Positions 8,314-16,877 of a stretch of 32,202 nt of DNA are shown here, piece by piece (positions within the stretch are counted from its first letter, which is position 1; every line of letters begins with the position of its first letter). The notes under the pieces are model-generated. The model did not search any database, had not been told where the DNA came from, and saw only the letters and a list, made by a program, of their open reading frames with translations. The stretch is from Candidatus Latescibacterota bacterium. GTDB lineage: Bacteria; Latescibacterota; UBA2968. The stretch spans positions 1 to 32,202 of the forward strand of contig JAJEHL010000038.1 in assembly GCA_022823725.1 (NCBI GenBank), read 5' to 3'. Both the position numbers and the translations under genes were made by a program.

Positions 8314-9273
8314 ATGAATGTGAGAAAACACTGGTTTGCGATTCGCAAAGATCTGTCCGGTCAGAGGAGTTGGCTTTTGGGTCTGTGCTCCTTTTTGTTG
8401 CCGCTATGTATCTGGAGCCTGGTGAGTTACACGCCCTGGATCTGGCATCCGATGGTGCTCATCAGCGATCCGGGAGGGGTGGCTTACTTTCAAAAAGACA
8501 TGCTGGTTGACCGGGAGATATTCAACAAAGAAAATGCGTTCATGCGCGAAGAAGGCGAATCAGAAGCGCGGGGCGAGCTGGCTAACCCCATTTACTTGCC
8601 AGCCCCGCATAAGGTCGTCCAAGCTTTTATCACGGCCTTTCAAACCGCCCCCATCCGGCGCAATGATCCCTGGCTTCACCAAAGCATTCTGCACAGCATC
8701 ACCGTCATCTTCTACGGATTCACCCTGTCCGCTATTCTCGGCGTGCCCCTCGGTATTCTATGTGGCACCTTTGCCTTTTTCACACGCATTATTGAGCCCT
8801 TTATCGACTTCATCCGCTACATGCCCGCCCCGGCTTTTGGTGCCCTCATGGTCGCCTTTTTAGGCATCGCCGATGCGCCCAAAGTGGCCATTATCTTTAT
8901 CGGCACCTTCTTCCAGATGGTGCTCGTGGTCGGCAACACCACGCGGTTGCTGGACAAATCCCTGCTCGAAGCCGCCCAGACTCTGGGCGCGACCTCAAAA
9001 AAACTGATCTTCCACGTCATTGTACCCGGCATCTTGCCCAACCTCTACCGCGACATGCGCATTCTCCTGGGCTGGGCCTGGACTTACCTCATTGTTGCCG
9101 AACTCATCGGCGCGTCTTCGGGCATTTCGTGGTTTATCAATCAGCAGGCCAAATACCGCAATTACGATAACGTCTTTGCGGCCATTGTCATGATCGGCAT
9201 TATCGGCCTTACCACCGATCAGATCCTGCGCTTCATCGGTCACTACCTCTTCCCCTGGGAACGCCGCAACTGA
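8314..9273 (+). CDS. ABC transporter permease (SsuC/TauC/NrtB family)
   Basis: A 319-residue inner-membrane protein. A first membrane segment (about 24-42) is followed by a hydrophilic stretch of about 80 residues containing NPIYLPAPHKVVQAF, the usual 'LPSP' entry of this family. The BPD_transp_1 core then begins around residue 125. The cytoplasmic EAA loop that contacts the ATPase starts at E219 (EAAQTLGAT...). About six membrane segments in total can be seen. The family imports taurine, sulfonates, nitrate, cyanate or guanidine-like small molecules. It lies between the chelatase-like gene and the ATPase. The substrate-binding subunit expected with it is the truncated one at 4708. No strong ribosome site precedes ATG 8314; the upstream 78 bases are AT-rich. 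Confidence 0.9.
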   Translation: MNVRKHWFAIRKDLSGQRSWLLGLCSFLLPLCIWSLVSYTPWIWHPMVLISDPGGVAYFQKDMLVDREIFNKENAFMREEGESEARGELANPIYLPAPHKVVQAFITAFQTAPIRRNDPWLHQSILHSITVIFYGFTLSAILGVPLGILCGTFAFFTRIIEPFIDFIRYMPAPAFGALMVAFLGIADAPKVAIIFIGTFFQMVLVVGNTTRLLDKSLLEAAQTLGATSKKLIFHVIVPGILPNLYRDMRILLGWAWTYLIVAELIGASSGISWFINQQAKYRNYDNVFAAIVMIGIIGLTTDQILRFIGHYLFPWERRN

Positions 9274-9343
9274 GGACGCCTGCGGCTGAACCGAACTTTC
9301 AAAGTCTTCAAAAAATCAACCTTTCAAACAGAAAAACCCAACC

Positions 9344-10240
9344 ATGAACAACCTGAATTTACCGAGCTACCTGGAACAGGAACCGGACGTTAGAGCCAGG
9401 TTTGAAAAAATTCGCCAGCGTCCCGTTGTCCTGAAAGTCCAGCACCTCGGCAAAATCTTTCCAGGGACCGACGGCGACATCGTCGCCCTCCACGACATCC
9501 TGTTCAACATACACCGGCGTGAATTTATCTGTGTCATTGGCGCCTCCGGCTGTGGCAAATCCACCCTCATCCGCATCCTGGCTGGCCTGGACTATCCCAC
9601 CTCCGGCCAGGTCCTCTTGGACAATCAAGAAGTGAAAGGTCCGTCCCCTGATCGCGGCATGGTCTTTCAAGGTTACACGCTCTTTCCCTGGCTGACCATA
9701 AAAAAGAATATCATGTTCGGCCTCAAAATGACTAACCACGGCAACAATTATGCCGCAGAACAGGCACTCCAGTGGATCGACCTTGTGGGCCTGAGCAATT
9801 TTGCCAACGCTTATCCCCACGAACTTTCAGGTGGCATGAAACAACGCGTGGCCATCGCACGCGCCCTGGCCAACCGCCCCCGTATCCTGCTCATGGACGA
9901 ACCCTTTGGTGCCCTTGATGCCCAAACCCGAAGCCAGATGCAGGCCTACTTGCTCCAAATCTGGCGCAACGTAGATATCACCATCCTCTTCATTACGCAC
10001 GACCTGGATGAAGCCGTCTATCTGGCTGACCGCATCGTCGTTTTAGGTACCCACCCCGGTCACATCCAGGAAATTATCGAAGTTTCCGTGCCCCGTCCCC
10101 GCAATCCAGACCAATTCCTCACACCCCAATTCCTGGCCACCAAAAAACGCCTCGAAGAACTCATCCATCCGCCAGAAAAAAACCGCCAGGAAGACCTTCC
10201 TATGATCCGGCTTACTCAGGCAGGCGACGAAGTCATCTGA
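9344..10240 (+). CDS. ABC transporter ATP-binding protein (SsuB/TauB/NrtD family)
   Basis: A 298-residue cytoplasmic ATPase. All nucleotide-binding motifs are intact: Walker [10 protein letters not shown] (66-74), Q-loop [10 protein letters not shown], signature LSGGMKQR, Walker [10 protein letters not shown]-loop GALD and switch His in FITHD. The N-terminal 30 residues (with [19 protein letters not shown]) and a C-terminal tail beyond the usual 250 residues extend it slightly. It pairs with the permease 70 bases upstream and is the last gene of the operon, followed by a strong hairpin. The intact permease and ATPase contrast with the damaged binding protein and hydrolase at the front of the same operon. 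Confidence 0.92.
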   Translation: MNNLNLPSYLEQEPDVRARFEKIRQRPVVLKVQHLGKIFPGTDGDIVALHDILFNIHRREFICVIGASGCGKSTLIRILAGLDYPTSGQVLLDNQEVKGPSPDRGMVFQGYTLFPWLTIKKNIMFGLKMTNHGNNYAAEQALQWIDLVGLSNFANAYPHELSGGMKQRVAIARALANRPRILLMDEPFGALDAQTRSQMQAYLLQIWRNVDITILFITHDLDEAVYLADRIVVLGTHPGHIQEIIEVSVPRPRNPDQFLTPQFLATKKRLEELIHPPEKNRQEDLPMIRLTQAGDEVI

Positions 10241-10243
10241 GCA

Positions 10244-10259
10244 TTGAGATATATCTCAA
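10244..10259. repeat. 16-base perfect palindrome after the ABC operon
   Basis: TTGAGATATATCTCAA reads the same on both strands and starts 3 bases after the ATPase stop. It could be a protein-binding site or part of the operon's 3' end structure. Confidence 0.4.
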
Positions 10260-10262
10260 CCA

Positions 10263-10300
10263 GTACGTCCTCCAACTTCTTCGTAAGATGGAGGACGTGC
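10263..10300 (+). terminator. Strong hairpin, probable operon terminator
   Basis: ACGTCCTCCA (10265-10274) pairs perfectly with TGGAGGACGT (10289-10298). The stem extends by two more pairs, one of them G-U, and has a 14-base loop. A moderately T-rich stretch (TTACTTTCTT) follows. It separates the transport operon from the sulfatase island. The T run is imperfect, so termination is inferred. Confidence 0.5.
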
Positions 10301-10394
10301 TGTTACTTTCTTGACTGAAGATTTCGTACATATTATTATTTTTTAGAAATTGACTAATCCAGGCCGAGCCGGGAATCAAAAATAGGAGCCACCT

Positions 10395-12392
10395 ATGAAA
10401 AAACGAGACAGACCCAATTTCCTCTGGATCAGTAACCACGACTCCAGCGCCTGGAACTACGGTTGCTATGGAGATCAATACGCACATACCCCGAATATTG
10501 ACCGCCTATCGGCAGAAGGAGTGCGCTACACCAACGCGTTTACTGCAGGCCCAATCTGCTCGCCGTCGCGCACGGGCATCTATACCGGCATGCATCCGAC
10601 CACGCTGGGCACACATCATCACCGCAGCGCGGTCATCCGCCCCGCAGGGGTTGAACTGTTAAACACAATGCTGACAAACGCCGGTTATGCCTGCACGCAG
10701 CCGGACAATGACATCAATCTATACGTCTCCAAAGAGGAGCGCGAACAGTATTACAACGCTGAAGGTTTTTGGGAGAATCGCCCTGAAGACAAGCCGTTTT
10801 TCCAGTACTACAGACTGGGCAGTTCCCACGCAAGTGTATTCAAACTGACGCCCGAGGATGCACGGAAAGCGCGTTCCGCGCTCTTGAGCTACGACGAGTT
10901 GCACGATCCGAATGATGTGCCCGTTCCGAGCTTTGTTCCCGACACCCCCCTATTCAGGGAACGGATGGCGCTCTTCTACGATGCCCTTACGAATGTCGAT
11001 AAGCAGGTCGGAGAGATCCTGGACCAGCTTGAAGCGCAGGGACATAGTGAAGACACCATTGTGGTCTATTGGGGAGACCACGGCACGGGTTATCCCCGGG
11101 GCAAGATCCACGCCTACGACGACGGATTGAGTATTCCGCTGATCATGCGATTCCCGGAGAAGTATCGGCACCTATCCCCGGCAGACCCCGGCACCGCGGT
11201 TGATGAACCCGTCTTGCACATGGACCTGTGTGCGACGACCCTGCAACTGGCAGGCATTCCGATCGCCGAACACATCCAGAGTCGAAACCTGTGCGGACCC
11301 AACAGAGATGAACCGCGGGATTTTGTCTGCAGTGCCAGGGATCGGCTGGACAACAATCCGGAGGTAATCCGTACAATCCGCACCCAAAAATACCGTTACA
11401 TGCGCAACTTCCTCCCCCACCAGCCATACGCTTCCTTCTATCCAGACGGCGGGTTCTTTGCGAAGGTCCCGGAGGCAGGAACGCCGGAGCGCGACTTCTG
11501 GGAGACCTCTTGCCTGCCGGGCAAACAAAAGGTCCACGACCCCGACGGCGTGTTTCTGATGCTCGGTCCACCGGTGATAATTCAGCAGAACGGGTTGCCT
11601 GAGCATTACCGGCAGTTTCAGGTCTGGCAGGATCACAAACCTTCCGAAGAGTTATACGATATCGAAAAGGACCCTGAAGAGGTGCATAACCTGGCGGAAG
11701 ATCCCGCTTTCAGCGACGTCGTAGATGATTTGCGGCAGAAACTGTTCGGCTGGATGATCGAAACCCGCGATCTGGGGCTGATCGATGAACCGGAGATTGC
11801 CGCGCGAGCCGAGCAGTACAACGGCATCAGCCATGCAGTCGGTACTCACTGTGATCATTACGAGCGAATCCTGGAAACAGCAGATCTGGCACGCATGGGG
11901 GAAGAAGCAAAGGCAGAACTCGCAAAACGACTTGGTGATCCCGACAGCGCCGTGCGTTTCTGGGCTGTTACCGGCCTTTGCTCGCTCGGTGTGGAACAAA
12001 CGATGGTCGAGCACCTATCCCTCCTACTCGACGATCCCTCAATCAGCGTCAGCCTGGCCGCCGGAGACTATCTGGTGCGAGCAGGCGAAGGCACTCTGGC
12101 TCTGCCTGCTTTTGAGCGGGCGCTGTCGAGCGATATCCTCTGGGCGCGGCTACGCGCCGGTGCCTATCTGTCATACCGCAGCCGCGAAGAACTACAGCCT
12201 ATGAAACCGCTTATTCCCGTCCTGGAGCAAGCCATAAATAACCAGGAGATGTGCGGGCCGGAACACAACGCGCAGGTCGAAAGGAACAATTACACAGGCG
12301 GTCTCGGTGGGCAGCGGGACGGCATCGTCAGGGTGTGGGTATTGGAGCGGGTGATGAAGAGAATCGAACTGTCCTCTGGATTTGGGAGATAG
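10395..12392 (+). CDS. Sulfatase with C-terminal HEAT-like repeats
   Basis: A 665-residue protein, ATG 10395 preceded by AGGAG (10384-10388). The sulfatase core has the formylglycine motif CSPSR with Cys55, then a YWGDHG metal-binding segment and the ELYDIEKDPEEVHNLA element common near the end of the fold. The first metal-binding pair, normally Asp-Asp in the strand-1 motif, reads His15-Asp16 in SNHDSSAW, which is unusual. After about residue 500 come helical repeats of HEAT/PBS-lyase type (AELAKRLGDPDSAVRFWAV, then LLLDDPSISVSLAAG, then a third) that are not part of ordinary sulfatases. No signal peptide is present. It is the first gene of the sulfatase island and ends 2 bases before the next sulfatase. 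The natural substrate is unknown. Confidence 0.88.
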   Translation: MKKRDRPNFLWISNHDSSAWNYGCYGDQYAHTPNIDRLSAEGVRYTNAFTAGPICSPSRTGIYTGMHPTTLGTHHHRSAVIRPAGVELLNTMLTNAGYACTQPDNDINLYVSKEEREQYYNAEGFWENRPEDKPFFQYYRLGSSHASVFKLTPEDARKARSALLSYDELHDPNDVPVPSFVPDTPLFRERMALFYDALTNVDKQVGEILDQLEAQGHSEDTIVVYWGDHGTGYPRGKIHAYDDGLSIPLIMRFPEKYRHLSPADPGTAVDEPVLHMDLCATTLQLAGIPIAEHIQSRNLCGPNRDEPRDFVCSARDRLDNNPEVIRTIRTQKYRYMRNFLPHQPYASFYPDGGFFAKVPEAGTPERDFWETSCLPGKQKVHDPDGVFLMLGPPVIIQQNGLPEHYRQFQVWQDHKPSEELYDIEKDPEEVHNLAEDPAFSDVVDDLRQKLFGWMIETRDLGLIDEPEIAARAEQYNGISHAVGTHCDHYERILETADLARMGEEAKAELAKRLGDPDSAVRFWAVTGLCSLGVEQTMVEHLSLLLDDPSISVSLAAGDYLVRAGEGTLALPAFERALSSDILWARLRAGAYLSYRSREELQPMKPLIPVLEQAINNQEMCGPEHNAQVERNNYTGGLGGQRDGIVRVWVLERVMKRIELSSGFGR

Positions 12393-12394
12393 AT

Positions 12395-13822
12395 ATGAAT
12401 CAACCGAATATTCTTTTTGTGTTCACAGATCAGCAACGCACAGATACCATGTCGTGTTACGGCAATGATTGGATTCAATCGCCGCATTTGAATGCGCTTT
12501 CGGAGCGGTCTTTTGTTTTTGAGAATACGTATGTTGGTCAGGCTGTGTGTACGCCATCGCGGGGTACGTTGATGTCTGGGCTGTACCCTCACTCGCACGG
12601 ATGTGTGGCGAATGGAATTCATCTACGGGAAGATACAAAGTCGATTGCGGAAATGGTGCCAGATACATATCGCAAGGCATATATGGGCAAATGGCATTTG
12701 GGCAACGATACCGTTCGCCAACATGGGTTTGATGAGTGGATCAGTATTCAGGATAATTTGCGGCATTTGAATACGATTCAAGATGCGCCGATGAGTTCCC
12801 ACTATGAGTGGTTGGTGGCACAGGGCGTTGAACCACCCTCGCATTTGGCACCGGACTTGAAACAATTTTCTGCAGGAGATCGCGCACGTTTGCCAGCGGA
12901 ACAACAGGTCGGGGCGTTTGTCGCGCAGGAAGCGGATCGGTTTATTCGAGAAAATGTCGATCAGCCCTGGTTGCTGGTGTGCAGTACGTTTGAACCGCAC
13001 CCGCCATATACAGGGCCGTATGACGGTTTGTATGATCCTGAGGAATTGCCGGTTGGTCCGACATTTTTGAAACATCCCGAAGGGCATTCGCGATTTAATC
13101 GGGTGCGCGCAGAGCATTATGCAACGAAGATAGAGGCAGGTGAAGATTTAAGTACGGAATTGGGATGGCGGAAAGTGAGATCGCAATACTTCGGAAATAT
13201 GAAGATTGTGGATGATGCTGTGGGGCGGATCATTCGGGCATTGGAAGAGACAGGGCAACTGGAGAATACGATTATTGCTTACACGAGTGATCATGGGGAA
13301 ATGGTGGGCGATCATGCGATGTTGGAAAAACGGACGTTTTACGAAGAGTCTGCGCGAGTGCCGTTTTTGCTCAGTGTGCCGTGGTTGAATAAGGAACAGA
13401 AACGAATCGATGGTGTGTTTGGGCATGCGGATTTGGTGCCGACACTTTTGGATCTGGCGGGCGTTGAAGTTTCAGATCAGTGTGAAGGGGAGAGTTTGGC
13501 TGGTGCACTCACCGGTGACCGCGATTTGAAGGATCACGTTGCATTTATGGAGTGGAATGGGATTGGCGATCGCAATTTAGGGAATCCAAGCATTAACTTG
13601 ATGGCGACATTGCCCTGGCGGTCTGTGGTGACGGGTGATCGCTGGAAGTTGAATTTGTGTGCTGGTGATCAGTGTGAGTTGTTCGACCTGAATACAGATC
13701 CCTATGAAGAAAATAGTCTGTTTGATGTTCCCGAACATCGCGATCGCATTCGCGATATGGCGGCGAAGATTCGATTGTGGCAACATGAGACAGGAGATAC
13801 TGTGCCTTTGCCGAGTGTTTAG
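12395..13822 (+). CDS. Sulfatase (CTPSR type)
   Basis: A 475-residue protein. ATG 12395 is chosen because the conserved PNILFVFTDQQ starts right after it and GGGAGA lies just upstream. The frame is open further upstream but only in the shadow of the preceding gene. The formylglycine site is Cys52 in CTPSR. YMGKWHLG, TSDHGEMVGDH and an LFDLNTDPYEENSLF tail complete the alkaline-phosphatase-superfamily core. The SDHGE...GDH pattern resembles choline-sulfatase / phosphonate-monoester-hydrolase-like members. It has no signal peptide, so it is probably cytoplasmic. Codon use differs strikingly from the gene before it: many TTG Leu codons and T-ending third positions, against C/G-ending ones upstream. 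This suggests a different origin despite the 2-base spacing. Confidence 0.9.
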   Translation: MNQPNILFVFTDQQRTDTMSCYGNDWIQSPHLNALSERSFVFENTYVGQAVCTPSRGTLMSGLYPHSHGCVANGIHLREDTKSIAEMVPDTYRKAYMGKWHLGNDTVRQHGFDEWISIQDNLRHLNTIQDAPMSSHYEWLVAQGVEPPSHLAPDLKQFSAGDRARLPAEQQVGAFVAQEADRFIRENVDQPWLLVCSTFEPHPPYTGPYDGLYDPEELPVGPTFLKHPEGHSRFNRVRAEHYATKIEAGEDLSTELGWRKVRSQYFGNMKIVDDAVGRIIRALEETGQLENTIIAYTSDHGEMVGDHAMLEKRTFYEESARVPFLLSVPWLNKEQKRIDGVFGHADLVPTLLDLAGVEVSDQCEGESLAGALTGDRDLKDHVAFMEWNGIGDRNLGNPSINLMATLPWRSVVTGDRWKLNLCAGDQCELFDLNTDPYEENSLFDVPEHRDRIRDMAAKIRLWQHETGDTVPLPSV

Positions 13823-13858
13823 AATCCCCCGATGGCTCAAACGAAAGGAGAGCAAACA

Positions 13859-13945
13859 ATGGCTCAGATGACAGAATCGTCGATTGATAGAGAACGGCGC
13901 GCCAGAGATCAGACCGATTGTTTAGAAGGAATCAAATCTTTTTGA
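13859..13945 (+). pseudogene. Short ORF with strong ribosome site; possible N-terminal gene remnant
   Basis: A 28-codon frame (MAQMTESSID... ending GIKSF) follows an AAAGGAG at 13844-13850, 8 bases before its ATG. Such a site on such a short frame suggests the stub of a deleted gene between two sulfatases. The residue pattern is loosely like the start of PhyH-family proteins (a Thr/Ser-x-x-x-Ile-Asp stretch then ..CLEGIKSF), but this is too short to assign. It could also be a real small protein or leader peptide. Confidence 0.3.
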
Positions 13946-13981
13946 TATTTCTGTGATTCTTTTATTAGCATGAAGGGATCT

Positions 13982-13988
13982 GGGGAGG
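13982..13988 (+). promoter_or_regulatory. Ribosome binding site selecting a GTG start
   Basis: GGGGAGG lies 5 bases before GTG 13994. The in-frame ATG at 13970 has no site and would add eight residues not seen in sulfatases, so the GTG start is preferred. Confidence 0.55.
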
Positions 13989-13993
13989 TTATT

Positions 13994-15346
13994 GTGGCCA
14001 ACAAAGAGAAGCCCAATATTATATTCATTTTGACCGATCAGTGGCGCGCACAGGCGACGGGGTATGCGGGAGATCCAAATGTTAAGACACCCAATCTCGA
14101 TGCCCTGGCTCAAAAGAGTATTCGGTTGGATACGACTGTGTCAACATGTCCGGTTTGTTGTCCGGCTCGTGCCTGTCTGTTGACCGGGCAATATCCACTG
14201 ACGCATGGGATTTTTGTAAACCAGATTCGGCTTGAGCCTAATTCGACCACATTGGCTGAGGTTCTAAAGTCACGCGGTTATGATACGGCGTACATTGGCA
14301 AGTGGCATCTGGACGGAGATACCCACGAGCAGAATTTTATCCCACCTGAGCGACGGTTGGGCTTTGACTTTTGGCGCGCGCACGAATGCTCGCACAATTA
14401 TTACGATTCGCCCTATTATGATGACTCGGGTATTATGAAAAAGTGGGAAGGATACGATGCGTTTGCACAGACCGATTGTGCGATTGAGTATCTGGAGGGC
14501 AGGCAGGATGAAGACGATCCCTTTTTCCTTTTTGTTTCATATGGCCCGCCTCATAACCCTTTCCACAAAGTGCCGGAAGAATACAGAGCGCTCTACAATG
14601 AAGATGAAATCGTATTGAGAGACAATGTGCCTGCTGAGAGTGAAGCGACTGCCCGGAATGATATGTGGGGTTATTACGCGCATATTACGGCACTTGATCA
14701 CTGCGTGGGGCGTGTTGAAGAAGCACTTGAACGCCTCGGGATGACAGAGGATACAATTCTTGTGTTTACCTCTGATCACGGTGAAATGAATGGGTCGCAA
14801 GGCCATGATCGGAAAATACGGCCCTGGGATGAATCCATTCTTGTGCCCTTTCTGTTGCGTTTGCCAGATGGCACGGGTCGCCAAATCGACACCCCTTTTG
14901 GCATACCGGATATGATGCCAACCATACTGGATCTGGTAGGCGCGCCTGTACCGGAAGGCGTCGAAGGGGTGAGTTTTGCCAAACACATGCTCGGTGAAGC
15001 CGAAGCACCTTTTGAAGCTTCACTCTTTGGATGCTACGTTCCGTTTGCCAATTATTCTTATGAACATGGTGGCAGAGAATATCGAGGCGTTCGCACGAGC
15101 CGTTATACTTATGTGCGTGACCTGGAGGGGCCCTGGTTGCTGTATGACAATGAGGCAGATCCTTATCAGTTGGAGAACCTTTGTGGTCGGCCTGAGGTAG
15201 AATCTGTTCAAACGCATCTGGAAGGTTTGCTTTCAGATCTGTTGAAGGAACAGAACGACGCGTTTGAGACTGGTCAGGAATTGTTGGATCGATGGGGATA
15301 TGAAATCGTCAATCCCCACGCATTTCGCCGGAAACGCGAAGTATAG
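13994..15346 (+). CDS. Sulfatase (CCPAR type)
   Basis: A 450-residue protein starting at GTG 13994. The formylglycine motif is CCPAR (Cys55), where the usual Ser of CxPSR is Ala. This still fits the broader C-x-P-x-R rule. Other core elements are TDQWRAQATGY at the N-terminus, YIGKWHLDG, a PPERRLGFDFWRAHECSHNYY stretch and FTSDHGEMNGSQGHDRK with the metal ligands. The ending has LYDNEADPYQLENL. No signal peptide. Its neighbours are the CTPSR sulfatase and a secreted alpha/beta hydrolase. Codon use is closer to the preceding AT-richer sulfatase. The extra Cys residues around the active site (CPVCCPARAC) are noteworthy and may affect which Cys is modified. Confidence 0.88.
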   Translation: MANKEKPNIIFILTDQWRAQATGYAGDPNVKTPNLDALAQKSIRLDTTVSTCPVCCPARACLLTGQYPLTHGIFVNQIRLEPNSTTLAEVLKSRGYDTAYIGKWHLDGDTHEQNFIPPERRLGFDFWRAHECSHNYYDSPYYDDSGIMKKWEGYDAFAQTDCAIEYLEGRQDEDDPFFLFVSYGPPHNPFHKVPEEYRALYNEDEIVLRDNVPAESEATARNDMWGYYAHITALDHCVGRVEEALERLGMTEDTILVFTSDHGEMNGSQGHDRKIRPWDESILVPFLLRLPDGTGRQIDTPFGIPDMMPTILDLVGAPVPEGVEGVSFAKHMLGEAEAPFEASLFGCYVPFANYSYEHGGREYRGVRTSRYTYVRDLEGPWLLYDNEADPYQLENLCGRPEVESVQTHLEGLLSDLLKEQNDAFETGQELLDRWGYEIVNPHAFRRKREV

Positions 15347-15379
15347 ATGTGGAGCAGAGAACATGGAAAGGAGAAGGCA

Positions 15380-16849
15380 ATGGATAGAATTAGAATAATG
15401 GCATCGCTGGTTATTCTCGCGACTTTTACGGTTTCCGTAGCGTTTGCTGCCGATTCTGAGAAGGATGCTGGTATGAACTGCGACATGTTCAATATCGAAG
15501 AGATTCTTGACGAAAGCACGCTGGATATAAAGACGTTGAAGGACTGGCATGTAGATGAGGTGACAGGCACGACGCGACAGAAGCTCATCGAAATCAATGT
15601 CGCCGATTGGTGGCCTGGACAAGATTATCGGATCCCGGTGCGTATGATTGTTCCGCTCGAAGGCAAAGCGAAGGGCTTTAGCATTACCGGAGCCAATCCC
15701 TATGAAGGGCTGATGGAAGACTCGCGCCCAACCGCCTTTCAAGCCAAGCTGCTGGCGGGTGGCGTTGGCATCGTCAAGACACACGTCAAGGCGTTCAGGC
15801 AGATTCCGGGCAAACGGGGCTTGGATCAAAAAATGGGGCGCCAGTTTATGAAAGACCTGAATCCCCGCTACACGACTCTCTGGATCTGGTCGATGACCTT
15901 AATGCGGGCAACCACCGCGGCGTATGCGGAGACCGATCATTTCGAGAAAGGCAAAGTGGCCGGCTCGGGCAGCTCCAAGAACGGCATGTCGCCCGCGGTC
16001 GCCTTGATCAATGACGAACGTTTCACCGCGACCTGCTCCAACCATGCGCCTGCTTACTTTTCGCCGACTCGAAGTGCCGACAGGGAAGAAGTCGCCAAAG
16101 CTGAAGAGGCAAACAAAGCATTCTTTGAAGCCGTCAAGGCCGGCGACATCGATCTAGATCCACAACGCGGGAAATTTTATCAGCGCGTTATGGTGGGATC
16201 TGGGGGCGGCATGCGTCAAATGGCGCTGAAAGCGGGAAAATCCATGGACGAAATGCAGGCCTTTGCGGATCGTTTATGGTCTAGCGCGTGCGTTACGGAG
16301 AATTGGGATCGGTTGATGGAGCGCGGCGTCGATGTGTTGTTCCAACCGGGAACACATGACTATGTCGCCTATGATATTCTCTGGGGCGCGCAAAACCATC
16401 CTCAGTTGCCTGTCTATCACCAACCCAGTGGCGGGCACTCACAAACGCCGCATGTCGCTACGGCAAAGGACGAAGAGAATAAAGACGCCTTCCTCTGGCA
16501 TCACTTCTTTGGTGGCGAGCCCTTGCTACAGCCTCCGAAGTCAAATTATAAAATCTCCAAGGACAAACTAAGTGTCAGCGTGAGTTTTAATGTAGGACCT
16601 CAGCCGATAGACGGACGCATATGGTGGATCTATGATCGCGCTCCGGCAGGTTCCGCCCCATTCTTGCACGAGCAAATCCCCGCAGACCAATGGATGGATA
16701 TGGAACGCGATGCAAAGACTGGTGCCTGGACTGCAACCATACCGTTAAAGGATGGCTTTTCCCAGATCGATTTCTTCAGCAATCATGGACGAGAGGTTAA
16801 CGGCTACAAGCAGTATATTTCAAGCCCCTATACCCAGGTGAAACGCTGA
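15380..16849 (+). CDS. Secreted alpha/beta hydrolase (PhoPQ-activated pathogenicity-related type)
   Basis: A 489-residue protein. ATG 15380 is chosen because AAAGGAG (15367-15373) lies 6 bases upstream and a signal peptide follows immediately (MASLVILATFTVSVAFA, cleavage near AFAA). A serine nucleophile is likely at Ser199 in GSGSSKNG, which resembles the G-x-S-K-x-G elbow of the PqaA / PhoPQ-related family. Asp327 in FQPGTHDYV and His353 in GGHSQT could complete the triad. The C-terminal 110 residues (from about residue 380) look like a beta-sandwich accessory domain, which also occurs in that family. Family function is poorly known, possibly peptidase or esterase. It is the only clearly exported protein in the sulfatase island and may act on the polymer or its acyl groups before uptake. 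Confidence 0.7.
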   Translation: MDRIRIMASLVILATFTVSVAFAADSEKDAGMNCDMFNIEEILDESTLDIKTLKDWHVDEVTGTTRQKLIEINVADWWPGQDYRIPVRMIVPLEGKAKGFSITGANPYEGLMEDSRPTAFQAKLLAGGVGIVKTHVKAFRQIPGKRGLDQKMGRQFMKDLNPRYTTLWIWSMTLMRATTAAYAETDHFEKGKVAGSGSSKNGMSPAVALINDERFTATCSNHAPAYFSPTRSADREEVAKAEEANKAFFEAVKAGDIDLDPQRGKFYQRVMVGSGGGMRQMALKAGKSMDEMQAFADRLWSSACVTENWDRLMERGVDVLFQPGTHDYVAYDILWGAQNHPQLPVYHQPSGGHSQTPHVATAKDEENKDAFLWHHFFGGEPLLQPPKSNYKISKDKLSVSVSFNVGPQPIDGRIWWIYDRAPAGSAPFLHEQIPADQWMDMERDAKTGAWTATIPLKDGFSQIDFFSNHGREVNGYKQYISSPYTQVKR

Positions 16850-16877
16850 GCTGATTAAAGAAAGAAGGGTTATTTCC

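Noticed and set aside
12251-12394. N-terminal extension of the second sulfatase
   Set aside because: These in-frame codons overlap the end of the first sulfatase and read as Arg/Gly-rich noise; the conserved sulfatase start begins at ATG 12395 behind GGGAGA.
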